The notes beneath the pieces were generated by a model that worked only from the letters and a program-made list of their open reading frames with translations, had not been told where the DNA came from and searched no databases. DNA of 64,000 nucleotides. Origin: Clostridiales bacterium (GTDB taxonomy: Bacteria; Bacillota; Desulfotomaculia; Desulfotomaculales; VENG01). Numbering within the stretch: the first letter of the stretch is position 1; each line of letters opens with the position of its first letter. The position numbers were made by a program, and so were the translations under genes. The DNA lies in assembly GCA_016278505.1 (NCBI GenBank), contig JADQBQ010000032.1, positions 62,001-126,000 on the forward strand, given 5' to 3'. Below are positions 1-8,810 of the stretch, piece by piece.

Positions 1-312
1 ATAACGGCTTAACACCTTGCCGGTATCAGAGATAGTTTCCCCGCGTCCCAACTGCAGGTCGGCGGCACTAAGATGGAGCCCGTGCCCCCCCAATTGAAAC
101 ATGGCTACTTCAAAGCTCACCCGGGTACGTGTTGATGGTTTCTGGAAAATCATACCCAATGTTTTTCCCTGCAGCAGCGATGATTGATTACCTTCTTTGT
201 GGGATGCTTTTAGTTCATCTGCCAGATTCAATATCTGGTTAATTTCTTCCGGAGTATAATCTTTCAGGGACAGTAAATCCCGTCCTTTTAAATTGCCTTG
301 TAATAACGGCAT
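1..312 (-). CDS. argF: Ornithine carbamoyltransferase (N-terminal part, cut by window edge)
   Basis: It transfers the carbamoyl group of carbamoyl phosphate to ornithine, giving citrulline in arginine synthesis; the enzyme is cytosolic. Only the first 104 residues lie in the window and the gene runs off its left end. The carbamoyl-phosphate loop STRTR is at residues 60-64. The ATG start follows an AGAGGGTG ribosome site. It is the last visible gene of argC-J-B-D-F, but about 300 bp containing a palindromic repeat separate it from argD. The N-terminus alone could also fit a related carbamoyltransferase; the context makes argF by far the likeliest. Confidence 0.93.
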   Translation of the reverse strand, partial: MPLLQGNLKGRDLLSLKDYTPEEINQILNLADELKASHKEGNQSSLLQGKTLGMIFQKPSTRTRVSFEVAMFQLGGHGLHLSAADLQLGRGETISDTGKVLSRY

Positions 313-370
313 AATTTCACCCTCTTGTTATGGTTTTCAGTCACTCGGGTTATTGACAAAGCTGGTTGCG

Positions 371-581
371 AACCTGCCTTTTGCGCCCGCTCATTGCAAT
401 TCATCTCGCCGGTCAGGCTAAGGCTCAGTCTCACGCTGCAGCGGGGTTCCCGCCCCATTCGCCGTCCTGGCTCAGGGGGCGGCTTCGCACGTCCTGTGCT
501 CAGCCCCGCTTCCGCTTATCGACTTCGCCAAGCCTGGCCACGGCTCGATTCAATGCATTCGCTATGCGCAAAAGGCAGGTT
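371..581. repeat. 210-bp palindromic repeat, copy 1 (between argD and argF)
   Basis: The ends form a perfect inverted pair: AACCTGCCTTTTGCGC on the left and GCGCAAAAGGCAGGTT on the right. The interior also folds imperfectly on itself, with a GCGGG-GTT-CCCGC hairpin near 441-453 and a GCAC-GTCCT-GTGC hairpin near 487-499. Nearly identical copies lie at 3989-4198 and 27940-28151. Short open frames cross it in several frames but none has a convincing ribosome site. It fills the 301-bp gap between argD and argF and would be transcribed within the arg mRNA. Confidence 0.85.
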
Positions 582-613
582 TATCATCAATCTTGAGGGA
601 CAGTCTTCTTCAT

Positions 614-1804
614 TTATACTTTACTTAGGACGCCGTCCAGTATTTCTACTGCGCGGTCTATTTGGGCACGTTCTACATTGAGGGGAGGGATAAAGCGCAG
701 GGTGCTGCCGTTTACACAATTAATGAGTAGACCTTTTTCCTGGCACTTGGCAACAATGCCGGCACCCTCAACGTTTAGTTCCATCCCCAGCAGGAAGCCC
801 ATTCCCCTTACTTCTTTGACGAAATTGTACTTACCGGCTAACACATCAAGCCATTTCTTAAAGTAAAGGCCGGCAGCATTTACCTTGGCCATGAATCCTT
901 CTTCCAGCATAGTCTCCATCACTGCCACACCGGCAGCACAGGCCAGTGGATTGCCCCCGAAGGTGGATGCGTGATCCCCGGGCTGAAATGCTTGGGCCAC
1001 TTCATCTTGGGCCAGCATGGCACCAATGGGAAAACCTCCACCCAAAGCCTTGGCCAGGGTAATAATGTGCGGCTCCACGCCATATTGTTGGTAGGCGAAT
1101 AACTTACCGGTACGGCCCAGCCCGCACTGCACCTCATCAAAAATGAGCAGCAGCCCCTTTTGGTCACATATTTCTTTTACACCTTCCAGGTAGGATTGAT
1201 GAGCTGCATTTACTCCGCCCTCTCCCTGCACAGGCTCCAGCATTACGGCACAGGTATGGGGACCTATAGCCTCTTCCAGCGCGGCCAGGTCATTGAAGGG
1301 CACATATTTAAATCCCTCGGGCAGTGGTTCAAACCCCTGTTGGAATTTTGCCTGCCCCGTAGCTGTAATGGTAGCCAGGGTACGACCGTGGAATGACTTA
1401 AGCGCGGTTATTATTTCGAACTTATCCTGACCCCTTTTAAACTTGGCATATTTGCGCGCCAGCTTGATGGCCGCCTCATTGGCCTCGGCACCGCTGTTAC
1501 AGAAAAAGGCCTTGCCACAGCAAGAGTTTTCCACTAAAAGACGTGCCAGGTGAGCCTGGGGTTCAATATGATAAAGGTTACTTACATGCATCAGGGTACG
1601 CGCCTGCTCAGTAACAGCATCCACCACGGCAGGATGGCAGTGCCCCAGAGAATCTACCGCCAGGCCCCCCACAAAATCCAGGTATTCATTACCCTCGGCA
1701 TCCCACACCCGCGAACCTTGCCCTTTTACCAGGGCCAGCGGCAGGCGGCCGTAGGTTTTCATTATATATTTTTCCGTTAATTCCATTATTTCTTGGGTAC
1801 TCAC
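614..1804 (-). CDS. argD: Acetylornithine aminotransferase
   Basis: A PLP-dependent class III aminotransferase that converts N-acetylglutamate semialdehyde and glutamate to N-acetylornithine and 2-oxoglutarate. The PLP lysine is K252 (in TLAKALGGG), the cofactor-binding Asp is D223 (in IFDEVQ), and NSGAEANE is at residues 103-110. The start chosen is GTG at 1804, placed behind GGGAGGAGG; a longer open frame upstream would overlap argB and lacks a ribosome site. Length is 396 residues, normal for ArgD. It follows argB after about 30 bp in the arg operon. Class III aminotransferases can act on several omega-amino substrates, but the operon fixes the role. Confidence 0.95.
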   Translation of the reverse strand: MSTQEIMELTEKYIMKTYGRLPLALVKGQGSRVWDAEGNEYLDFVGGLAVDSLGHCHPAVVDAVTEQARTLMHVSNLYHIEPQAHLARLLVENSCCGKAFFCNSGAEANEAAIKLARKYAKFKRGQDKFEIITALKSFHGRTLATITATGQAKFQQGFEPLPEGFKYVPFNDLAALEEAIGPHTCAVMLEPVQGEGGVNAAHQSYLEGVKEICDQKGLLLIFDEVQCGLGRTGKLFAYQQYGVEPHIITLAKALGGGFPIGAMLAQDEVAQAFQPGDHASTFGGNPLACAAGVAVMETMLEEGFMAKVNAAGLYFKKWLDVLAGKYNFVKEVRGMGFLLGMELNVEGAGIVAKCQEKGLLINCVNGSTLRFIPPLNVERAQIDRAVEILDGVLSKV

Positions 1805-1833
1805 CAAAAACCCTCCTCCCAAAACCAGATATG

Positions 1834-2718
1834 CTATTCCACCATGGTACCTATACCTTTGTCGGTAAATATCTCCAGCAAAATGGAATGGGGAACGCGA
1901 CCATCCAGTATATGCGTAGTCTTTACTCCGCTTCTGACAGCGGAAACACAACATTCCACCTTGGGAATCATACCACCTTCAATTACACCGCTGTTTATCA
2001 ATGCAGGAACTTCGTTTACACCAATGGTGGAAAGCAATGAATTGCTGTCTTCTTTATCTGCCAGTATACCCTCCACATCAGTGAGAATAATTAGTTTATC
2101 AGCTTTTAAAGCTTCAGCCAGGGCCCCGGCAGCACTGTCAGCATTTACATTGTAGCTGTCACCGCCTTCACCCGCAGCCACCGGTGCCACAACAGGTATA
2201 TAGCCTTCCCTGATCACGGTGGAGATTATCTGCGGGTTTACCCGGTCTATTTCGCCCACGCGCCCAATATCTACCGTCTCCACCTCTCCGCTTTCTGCCG
2301 GCACCCGGCCGAACTTTTTGCGGGCCATCAGCAGATCGGCGTCCTTACCGGAAAGGCCAACTGCCTTGCCGCCAATATTGTTGAGCATACCTACAATTTC
2401 CTTGTTAATTTTACCGACCAGTACCATTTCCACAATATCCATGGTATCCTCATCGGTAACCCTCAGGCCCCCCACAAATTCGCTTTTCTTGCCCACACGC
2501 TTGAGCATCCCGGTTATTCCCGGCCCTCCGCCGTGTACTATCACCGGATGCATCCCTACATACTTCATTAAAACTATATCGGTAAGTACTGCCTTTTTCA
2601 AATCACAATTAATCATGGCGTTTCCACCGTATTTAATGACCACGGTTTTACCATAAAATTTCTTTATATAAGGTAATGCTTCCACCAGGATAGAAGCTTT
2701 TTCCTGCGCGCTCAGCAC
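1834..2718 (-). CDS. argB: Acetylglutamate kinase
   Basis: It phosphorylates N-acetylglutamate with ATP, the second step of the cyclic arginine pathway. The amino-acid-kinase fold is shown by the phosphate-binding KYGGNAM near residues 29-35, the VHGGGPGI loop, and a C-terminal nucleotide-binding half. Length is 294 residues. An N-terminal helix ahead of the first beta strand (residues 1-24) is the segment that, in hexameric arginine-sensitive kinases, joins dimers; feedback inhibition by arginine is therefore plausible but not shown. The ATG is 17 bp downstream of argJ, so the genes are likely co-translated. Confidence 0.96.
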   Translation of the reverse strand: MLSAQEKASILVEALPYIKKFYGKTVVIKYGGNAMINCDLKKAVLTDIVLMKYVGMHPVIVHGGGPGITGMLKRVGKKSEFVGGLRVTDEDTMDIVEMVLVGKINKEIVGMLNNIGGKAVGLSGKDADLLMARKKFGRVPAESGEVETVDIGRVGEIDRVNPQIISTVIREGYIPVVAPVAAGEGGDSYNVNADSAAGALAEALKADKLIILTDVEGILADKEDSNSLLSTIGVNEVPALINSGVIEGGMIPKVECCVSAVRSGVKTTHILDGRVPHSILLEIFTDKGIGTMVE

Positions 2719-2735
2719 TTTACTCTCCCCCTGTC

Positions 2736-3956
2736 TTACGTGCGGTAATCGGCATTGATCTTAACGTAGTCGTACGTAAGGTCGCAGCCCCAGGCCGTGG
2801 CCCCAAACCGCCCGGTTTTCATATCCACCGCAATAACCACCTCATCGGCGGCTAATATTTGCAGAGCATTCTTTTCACTGAAGTTAAGCGCTCCACCTGC
2901 CCGGGCCACCTGCTCTGCGCCAATGAAAATATCAACTTTCTGCGGGTCAAATTCTGCCCCGGAGTAGCCCACCGCACAAAGAATACGCCCCCAGTTTGCA
3001 TCTCTGCCAAATATCGCCGATTTGACCAGGCTGGAAGAGGCCACGGCTTTGGCCGCCAGACGGGCATCCTCTTCTGTACCGGCATTGTTTACTTTAACTT
3101 CCAGAAGCTTGGTTGCCCCTTCACCATCCCTTGCTACCATCTTGGCCAGCCTGGTGCAAACCTTTAACAATGCTTTTTGGAACACTATAAATTCTTTACT
3201 GTCTGTATTCAACTCCGGACCACCCGCAGCTCCATTGGCCATCACTAAAACCATGTCATTGGTACTGGTGTCCCCGTCTACGGTGATCATGTTAAAACTT
3301 CTTTCCACCGCATAACCAAGGGCCGCCTTTAACGCCTCGGGTGAAACCACGGCATCGGTAGTGATGAAACCCAGCATGGTGGCCATATTGGGGTGTATCA
3401 TTCCCGAGCCCTTGGCCATTCCGCCGATGGTCACCTGAAGCCCTCCCATTTCTACGGTCACCGCTGTCTCTTTGATCACTGTGTCAGTGGTCATAATAGC
3501 TTCGGCTGCTTCCGCCCCGCCGCCGGCACTAAGTTCATTCACTGCTAATTCTATGCCCGAAATAATTTTATCCATGGGCATGGGCTGCCCGATAACACCG
3601 GTGGAAGCAACCACCACGCTTTCTTCTTCCATACCCATCAGCCGACTTACCTCGGCCGTCATTTTCCGGGCATCTTCCATACCACCACTGCCATTGCAGG
3701 CATTGGCGTTACCGGAGTTAATGACAACCGCCCGGGCGCTTCCCTTGGCCACCCGCTCCCGAGTTAGAAGCAGCGGATGGGCCTTTACTTTGTTTTGCGT
3801 AAACACCCCGGCCGCAGTAGCCGGATGTTGGGAATACAAAAGGGCTAAATCACGTTTGCCGTTTTTACACCCGCTCCGTATCCCTGCGGCCAAATATCCC
3901 CTGGCTGCCGTAATGCCGCCGGCAACCTCTTTTATTTTCTCTTGCATATCATTCAA
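2736..3956 (-). CDS. argJ: Bifunctional glutamate N-acetyltransferase / ornithine acetyltransferase
   Basis: It recycles the acetyl group from N-acetylornithine to glutamate and may also start the pathway from acetyl-CoA. The self-cleavage site typical of ArgJ is visible as NMATMLGF, the new N-terminal threonine being near residue 193; the precursor splits into alpha and beta chains. The start is uncertain: TTG at 3956 sits 8 nt after GGAG, while GTG at 3965 and ATG at 3947 are in frame. No argA gene is seen nearby, consistent with a bifunctional ArgJ. A palindromic repeat separates it from argC upstream. Confidence 0.95.
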   Translation of the reverse strand: MNDMQEKIKEVAGGITAARGYLAAGIRSGCKNGKRDLALLYSQHPATAAGVFTQNKVKAHPLLLTRERVAKGSARAVVINSGNANACNGSGGMEDARKMTAEVSRLMGMEEESVVVASTGVIGQPMPMDKIISGIELAVNELSAGGGAEAAEAIMTTDTVIKETAVTVEMGGLQVTIGGMAKGSGMIHPNMATMLGFITTDAVVSPEALKAALGYAVERSFNMITVDGDTSTNDMVLVMANGAAGGPELNTDSKEFIVFQKALLKVCTRLAKMVARDGEGATKLLEVKVNNAGTEEDARLAAKAVASSSLVKSAIFGRDANWGRILCAVGYSGAEFDPQKVDIFIGAEQVARAGGALNFSEKNALQILAADEVVIAVDMKTGRFGATAWGCDLTYDYVKINADYRT

Positions 3957-3988
3957 GATTATCACTCCACATCAAGGTTTTACAATGG

Positions 3989-4198
3989 AACCTGTCTTTT
4001 GCGCCCGCTCATTCAGTAAATCTCGCAGGCCAGGCTAAGGCTCAGTCTCACGCTCCAGCGGGATTCCCGCCCCATTCGCCGTCCTGGCTCAAGGGGCGGC
4101 CGAGCACGTCCTGTGCTCGGTCCCGCTTCCGCTTATCGACTTCGCCAAGCCTGGCAGCTGCTCGATTTAATTCATTCGCTATGCGCAAATGACAGGTT
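3989..4198. repeat. 210-bp palindromic repeat, copy 2 (between argC and argJ)
   Basis: Same element as 371-581. The end arms read AACCTGTCTTTTGCGC and GCGCAAATGACAGGTT. Compared with copy 1, a C-G pair in the arms has become T-A on both sides, a compensatory change. The inner hairpin is perfect here: CCGAGCAC-GTCCT-GTGCTCGG (4099-4119). It occupies nearly the whole gap between argC and argJ, so it lies inside the operon transcript. Confidence 0.85.
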
Positions 4199-4209
4199 TA
4201 TCACCGTCT

Positions 4210-5250
4210 CTACGGGTACATACCCGGGCTGTCTATACCTGCCGCTTCATCAAAACCATAAATTATGTTCATGTTTTGTACTGCCTGCCCCGACGCCCCC
4301 TTGATCAGGTTGTCTATGGCCGAAGTTACTACCACTCTGCCGGTACGGGGATCAGCGGTTACCGCCACATCGCAGCAGTTGGAACCTGTCACCGCCTTGG
4401 TCTGCGGCAGCATCCCGGGCGGCAGCACACGCACAAAGGGCTCGGTTTCATAAAAAGTATCATACAGTTCGCGCAGAGCCCCGGTGTCCATTTCTCGATT
4501 CAGTTTGCCGTACATGGTACTTAAAATACCCCGGTTCATAGGCGTCAGGTGGGGCGTAAAAGATAGTTTTATAGCCTGCCCAAATACAGCACTTAATTCT
4601 TGCTCGATCTCAGGCGTGTGCCTGTGCAGACCTATGTTATAAGCCCTTATATTTTCATTGACTTCACAATACAATGTCCCCACGGAAGGACTTCTGCCCG
4701 CACCGGAAACACCGGATTTGCTATCGATAATCAGAGTGTCCGGATCCAACAAACGTTCTGCCACCAGTGGTGCCAGCCCCAAAATGGCACTGGTGGGATA
4801 GCACCCCGGATTACCGATGATGGATGCCCTTTTTATTTTTTCCCGGTACAGCTCCGGAAGGCCGTATACTGTTTGCTCAAGTAGTTCCCTTGCCGTATGT
4901 TCCACCTGATACCATTTTTCATATTGATTATAATCCTTAAACCTGAAATCAGCTCCTAAATCTATAAGCTTCTTACCCTGCCGAATAACTTCGGCTCCCA
5001 CAGGCATAGCATGGCCGTGGGGGAGCGCGGTAAATACTACGTCTACTTGTTCCACTAACGCCGGCAGGTCCAGTTTTTCACAGGTTAGATCAATATATTT
5101 ATACAGGTACGGGTAAACCTCCCAAAAGGGTTTCCCTGCATAGCTCTTAGTAGTTAAAACCTTCAACTGCGCCTTCGGGTGGGCGTGGATAATCTTTACC
5201 AGCTCAGAGCCTGCATACCCGGTGGCACCGATAATTCCAACTTTAACCAA
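4210..5250 (-). CDS. argC: N-acetyl-gamma-glutamyl-phosphate reductase
   Basis: It reduces N-acetylglutamyl phosphate to the semialdehyde with NADPH. The N-terminal Rossmann loop GATGYAGSE is at residues 8-16 and the catalytic cysteine is C150 in GNPGCYPT. Length is 346 residues, typical for the long ArgC type. The start is TTG at 5250, seven bases after a strong GGAGGTG site. It is the first gene of the arg operon and follows the promoter and ARG boxes at 5284-5321. Confidence 0.96.
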   Translation of the reverse strand: MVKVGIIGATGYAGSELVKIIHAHPKAQLKVLTTKSYAGKPFWEVYPYLYKYIDLTCEKLDLPALVEQVDVVFTALPHGHAMPVGAEVIRQGKKLIDLGADFRFKDYNQYEKWYQVEHTARELLEQTVYGLPELYREKIKRASIIGNPGCYPTSAILGLAPLVAERLLDPDTLIIDSKSGVSGAGRSPSVGTLYCEVNENIRAYNIGLHRHTPEIEQELSAVFGQAIKLSFTPHLTPMNRGILSTMYGKLNREMDTGALRELYDTFYETEPFVRVLPPGMLPQTKAVTGSNCCDVAVTADPRTGRVVVTSAIDNLIKGASGQAVQNMNIIYGFDEAAGIDSPGMYP

Positions 5251-5283
5251 GGGTCATCACCTCCACTTTACTGTAACTAACGA

Positions 5284-5321
5284 ATGTGATAATTATACAA
5301 TCCTATGAATAAAAATACAAT
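5284..5321. promoter_or_regulatory. Tandem ARG-box-like operators for an ArgR/AhrC repressor
   Basis: TATGAATAAAAATACAAT at 5304-5321 closely matches the Bacillus AhrC operator (CATGAATAAAAATKCAAK, from memory). A weaker second half-match, ATGTGATAATTATACAAT, lies at 5284-5301, 20 bp away and so on the same helix face. The pair overlaps the -35 and -10 of the arg promoter, the position expected for arginine-dependent repression. No argR gene is in the window. Confidence 0.7.
5292..5320 (-). promoter_or_regulatory. Sigma-A type promoter of the arg operon
   Basis: On the minus strand, TTGTAT (-35, 5315-5320) and a perfect TATAAT (-10, 5292-5297) are separated by 17 bp, about 40 bp upstream of argC. 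Both elements are covered by the ARG-box-like operators. Confidence 0.65.
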
Positions 5322-5473
5322 GATAATTTTGGTATGGGTTTATGTTACCCACAAACTTGAATTACAAGCAGCATATGTGATTACTATTTATATACATGAT
5401 AATGGTAAAACTTCCGGGTATCGTCCTGCATAGTATGAAAAGAAAAGAAGGATTAAAAGATTAAGGGCTTTTT

Positions 5474-5813
5474 GACAGGATTACAGGATTTGCAGGATAG
5501 ATAAGTTAGGCGGACTTTGGATTGCCGTCTTGGCTGATTAAGGGGAGTTGTTCGTGTCTACGTTTAAAAGATTAAAAGATAAGACCTTTTTTCGACGGGA
5601 TTAACGGGATTTATGGGATTGTTGGATTACGGGGGCTTGGAGTGGATGGCTTTGTTTTTGGGCAGATGACACAAAGTGGATTAGTTTAAATATGATAAGT
5701 CTCATAAATGCGCAATAACAAAATCCCGTTCGATCCCTTTAATCCCGTCAAAATATAAAAGACCCCAAAGAAATACCCAAGGTTTTTATCGTGTTTTATC
5801 CTGTAATCCTGTC
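5474..5813. repeat. Nested inverted-repeat (foldback) unit A
   Basis: The unit is bounded by GACAGGATTACAGGAT (5474-5489) and its exact reverse complement (5798-5813). Inside is a second inverted pair: GACGGGATTAACGGGAT (5594-5610) against a diverged complement near 5722-5752. It ends with a module reading AAGACCCCAAAGAAATACCC near 5769. There is no credible gene in it. Related blocks recur at 5849-6239, 19976-20026, 24033-24128, 32118-32350 and 37645-38032. Confidence 0.8.
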
Positions 5814-5848
5814 TAAGGTTTAAAGATTTAAAAGATTAAAGACTTTTT

Positions 5849-6239
5849 GACAGGATTACAGGATTTGTAGGATAGGTAAGTTAGGCTGGCTTTGGATTGA
5901 TGCCTTTGCTAAATTAAGAAGTTGTCCGTGTCTGCGATTTAAAAGATTAAAAGATAAGGCCTTTTTTCGACGGGATTTATGGGATTGTTTAATTACGGGG
6001 GCTTGAGTGAATGGCTTTATTTTTTGGGCAGGTAAGGGGCTTTAAGGGACTAATTTTTATAGATTTATTTTTTTATTTATTGGATTAGTGTTTAATATAG
6101 GATGGATTACTTTATAAAAGGCTGAGTGCGGAAATTTAGAAAAACAAAATCCCGCTTGATCCCGTTAATCCCGTCAAAATATAAAAGACCCCAAAGAAAT
6201 ACCCAAGGTTTTTATCGTGTTTTATCCTGTAATACTGTC
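5849..6239. repeat. Nested inverted-repeat (foldback) unit B
   Basis: A second, diverged copy of unit A directly after it in the same orientation. The left end is GACAGGATTACAGGAT (5849-5864) and the right end is its complement with one substitution (6224-6239). Shared stretches include the AAAAGATTAAAAGATAAG and TTACGGGGGCTTG segments, and the run from AATCCCGTCAAAATATAAAA through the ACCCCAAAGAAATACCC module. Unit B carries about 50 extra bases of A/T-rich sequence in the middle. The stretch 5322-6286 holds no gene that I can support. Confidence 0.8.
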
Positions 6240-6286
6240 TAAGGTTTGTGGGGATATACATCAGAAATACCGGGAGGAAAAATAGA

Positions 6287-7258
6287 ATGGCAAAAAATGA
6301 GGAAGGAATCCCGGCGGAAGACCGGGTAAATCAGCCGCATAGTGAAACTGATGGCATAGATGAACCTGCCGTGCCGGAAGAACAAACATCAGTATGGTTA
6401 GAAGAGGATGAAGAGGGAAACAGTGAATCTCTGACCTATGAAACCGTACAGCCCGAAGAACCACCTGATAACAATAATACACAGGAGACGGCTGACGTAG
6501 CACAAGAACAATTACCCCAAAGCGTTACAGATAAAATTGTTTGGCAAAGCCCGTGGAAAGCAGAAAAAAAGGTTCCGCCTCCCTGGGGAGTAGATCTGCA
6601 ATTAAAATGTGAGGCGGAGAAAATTACCACCACGAAAAATGAGAATATTAATCACACGGAAAACGAAAAACCACCTAAAGACGAGCAACAACACCGTCGG
6701 CAAAACGATGAAAAAAACCGTATATCCGGCAGCAATGATACAAACAGTCGCCGCCCACCGAAGTCGGAAAATTCACCGGAAACTTTAAGAGAGCCGCCGA
6801 ACATTCTTTTCCGTGGAGAACTGCTGCTCAACAATGGGTATAACAAATGGAATGGAGACCATTTGATTGACTGGGAAACAAATAATGTCACTCAGACAGG
6901 CGATGCACTTACCGGGACCCGGGCTGTTAGCCTGGGACTGAATCCGGAGCAAGAAGCATATGTTTATCAGGACATTATAGTTGTGCCGGGTCATTGTTAT
7001 GAGCTTAAAGGCAGCTTCAGTCTGCCCGGAGATAATTCCGCTCCCCCCGAAATAATGTTGTTGTGGCTGGATGCTGAACGGCAGACTATAGGCGAAGGTT
7101 TAGTGTTACGGTTAACACCGCATGCCAAACCGCATTACCAACATATAACCCACATCTCGGATAAGTCACCAGGTAATGCAGTTTATGCAAGGCTTTTCAT
7201 AAAAAAGCCGGGGAGAGGAGTTTTGCGTTTGGATACGGTTTCTCTCATTTATCTTTAA
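6287..7258 (+). CDS. Hypothetical acidic protein with C-terminal jelly-roll-like domain
   Basis: Function not recognised. The first ~165 of 323 residues are very hydrophilic and rich in Glu, Asn, Pro, Asp and Lys, probably disordered. The last ~150 residues (from NILFRGELLLNNGY to the end) alternate in the manner of a beta-sandwich and resemble the carbohydrate-binding or NTTRR-F1-like domains found on Firmicutes surface and spore proteins: an N-terminal NNGY...W...W pattern, then YVYQDIIVVPGHCYELKGSF. This assignment is by eye only. No signal peptide is present. ATG at 6287 follows GGGAGGAAAAATAGA. It heads a short plus-strand pair with the 77-residue gene downstream. Confidence 0.75.
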   Translation: MAKNEEGIPAEDRVNQPHSETDGIDEPAVPEEQTSVWLEEDEEGNSESLTYETVQPEEPPDNNNTQETADVAQEQLPQSVTDKIVWQSPWKAEKKVPPPWGVDLQLKCEAEKITTTKNENINHTENEKPPKDEQQHRRQNDEKNRISGSNDTNSRRPPKSENSPETLREPPNILFRGELLLNNGYNKWNGDHLIDWETNNVTQTGDALTGTRAVSLGLNPEQEAYVYQDIIVVPGHCYELKGSFSLPGDNSAPPEIMLLWLDAERQTIGEGLVLRLTPHAKPHYQHITHISDKSPGNAVYARLFIKKPGRGVLRLDTVSLIYL

Positions 7259-7333
7259 TTTGACCCCTTATTGGGTAGCAATCCCGCCTTGCAAAACATA
7301 TTCTGGATTAAAGCCAAAAAAGGAGGGTGGCGG

Positions 7334-7567
7334 ATGTCCGATAATTCCAATTTCTTTGCCAATCCCCTGGCAGCCATGGTCCTACTAATGATGGCGCATA
7401 CCCCTGACCCAGTGGAGAGGCTAAACTCTCTTACCGGCACCGTTAACAGTATGAGAGAAGCCATTAAGCAAGTCAATAGTGGTTTGGCTGCATTCAATAC
7501 CGAAGTCATGCCCATGTTCGCAACGCCGGAAGATAAAACGAAGAACAACTCCAGGAAAAAAAGATAA
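7334..7567 (+). CDS. Small hypothetical protein (77 aa)
   Basis: Not recognised. The ATG follows a strong AAAGGAGGGTGGCGG site, and the stop lies inside the arm of an intrinsic terminator, both good signs of a real gene. The N-terminal half (NPLAAMVLLMMAHTPDPVERLNSLTGTVNSMREAIKQVNSGLAAFN) is predicted helical and amphipathic, and the tail is basic (ends RKKR). It lies 75 bp after the preceding jelly-roll-like gene and may form an operon with it. Confidence 0.7.
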   Translation: MSDNSNFFANPLAAMVLLMMAHTPDPVERLNSLTGTVNSMREAIKQVNSGLAAFNTEVMPMFATPEDKTKNNSRKKR

Positions 7568-7592
7568 AAACCGGCGTCAGCCGGTTTTTATC
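7561..7592. terminator. Bidirectional intrinsic terminator
   Basis: Perfect 14-bp arms with a GTCA loop (AGATAAAAACCGGC at the left, its complement at the right), giving T-runs in both directions. It separates the plus-strand 77-residue gene from the convergent sirtuin gene. Confidence 0.9.
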
Positions 7593-7608
7593 TTCTATTT
7601 GATGCCCT

Positions 7609-8358
7609 TCAAATACCGGCTCTCAGGCAGTCCACCAAGTCAACCAACGTTTTACTGATAGAACGGTTGATCACCAACACCGCCTTTTTATCCCAGGTAG
7701 TTGTACGCTGACTTATAATGGCTACTTTATGTACTAATGACGGTAGAGATGCCGCGGGCCGAACCTTTAGCTTACTACCCGCCACCAATAACAGGTCAGC
7801 TCCATTTATTTCTGAACGGGCATTAAAAAAATCCGGGCTCATTAAATCTTCAAAAAGCACCACCCCCGGCCGTATAATTCCCTGGCAATCCTTACATAAA
7901 GGAGGATTACAACCTTGTTCCACCTGGCTGACAATCTCCGGCAGGGAATACTGGTAGTTACACCTTATGCAGTATCCAGTGCGCAGGTGCCCGTGTATTT
8001 CCCAAACATTTTTAGATCCCGCAGCCTTATGCAACCCGTCAATATTCTGTGTGATTACACCCTTTAGAAAGCCCATTTTCTCCATCTGTGACAGAGCCAA
8101 GTGCCCTAGGTTGGGCCGGGCATCAACAAAACTGTACCACAGGTTTAGAAATTTTTGATAAAATTGCGCAGGGTTTCTATGCAAATCAGTAAGACTTAAT
8201 GATTTCTCCGGATCAATTTTTGCCAAAAAGCCCGGCCCCAGGCTGCGAAAATCAGGTATGCCGCTTTCGGTACTAATACTTACCCCGGTTAAAGCATAAA
8301 CCCGCTCGGAGTTTCTAACAAGGTCTGCCAGCTTTTCAACCATGTCCTTATAGGGCAT
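7609..8358 (-). CDS. NAD-dependent protein deacylase (sirtuin, Sir2 family)
   Basis: It removes acyl groups from protein lysines using NAD+. Visible motifs: the cofactor loop TGVSISTESGIPDFRS (residues 24-39), TQNIDGLH (103-110), catalytic H122 in EIHG, and zinc cysteines C130, C133, C155 and C158. Length is 249 residues. The first motif reads GVS where nearly all sirtuins have GAG, an unusual substitution in the NAD-binding loop. It is a single gene with its own neighbours facing away, convergent with the plus-strand gene at 7334. Substrates cannot be told from the sequence. Confidence 0.9.
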   Translation of the reverse strand: MPYKDMVEKLADLVRNSERVYALTGVSISTESGIPDFRSLGPGFLAKIDPEKSLSLTDLHRNPAQFYQKFLNLWYSFVDARPNLGHLALSQMEKMGFLKGVITQNIDGLHKAAGSKNVWEIHGHLRTGYCIRCNYQYSLPEIVSQVEQGCNPPLCKDCQGIIRPGVVLFEDLMSPDFFNARSEINGADLLLVAGSKLKVRPAASLPSLVHKVAIISQRTTTWDKKAVLVINRSISKTLVDLVDCLRAGI

Positions 8359-8566
8359 AGATGTCTCTCCTTTAAGAGGATTGATAGGTAACCTTATTAT
8401 AATTATGTCAACCGCCTTACATTTGGATTCGGATAATAATTATATTTTAAACTCATGTAAATAAATTCTGCACCCTATTCATCTTTCCTGCCACATTGAA
8501 ACAAATATAAAACACATTACCAAAAAGAACAAAATCGAAACAATATAAAACAATTTAAGAAAAAGG

Positions 8567-8595
8567 TTGCCAGTTGATGATAAAGTAATTACAAT
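8567..8595 (+). promoter_or_regulatory. Putative promoter of the decarboxylase operon
   Basis: TTGCCA (8567-8572), 17-bp spacer, TACAAT (8590-8595), about 57 bp before the first gene of the module. The rest of 8359-8651 is A/T-rich and holds no gene that I can support. Confidence 0.5.
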
Positions 8596-8651
8596 TTTAC
8601 TAATCGGTAGAATTTTTAAATAATTAAAAAAAAGTACCGGGGGGTGACAGC

Positions 8652-8810
8652 ATGGTAGATTGGTCTTCCGCAATTGTTGTAGCAGTCACAGGGATCATGT
8701 CTGTATTTGCCGTATTGTGTCTCTTGAGCGTAACGGTGATCGTTACAGGCAAAATATTTGAAAGAAAGAGCAAACAAAGAAAATCGAAACAAGAAAGCGC
8801 CGGCGCTTGA
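8652..8810 (+). CDS. Small membrane protein, OadG/MmdD-like gamma subunit candidate
   Basis: A 52-residue protein with one membrane segment (about residues 7-31, AIVVAVTGIMSVFAVLCLLSVTVIV is its core in two parts) followed by a short, highly basic tail. Size, topology and position immediately before the beta subunit match the gamma (OadG-type) subunit of sodium-pumping decarboxylases, which anchors and assembles the complex. The ATG follows GGGGGGTGACAGC. The protein is too short for a firm family call, so gamma is an inference from context. Confidence 0.65.
   Translation: MVDWSSAIVVAVTGIMSVFAVLCLLSVTVIVTGKIFERKSKQRKSKQESAGA

Noticed and set aside
325-681. Open frames crossing the 210-bp repeat (also near 4113 and 27916) that look alike at the protein level
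   Set aside because: The likeness comes from DNA identity of the repeat; there is no ribosome site, the frame lies antisense to the arg operon in two copies, and the paired changes favour a folding role.
5474-6239. GGATTA-type repeats as a possible CRISPR array
   Set aside because: Blocks are short, in both orientations and irregularly spaced, without regular spacers or cas genes.
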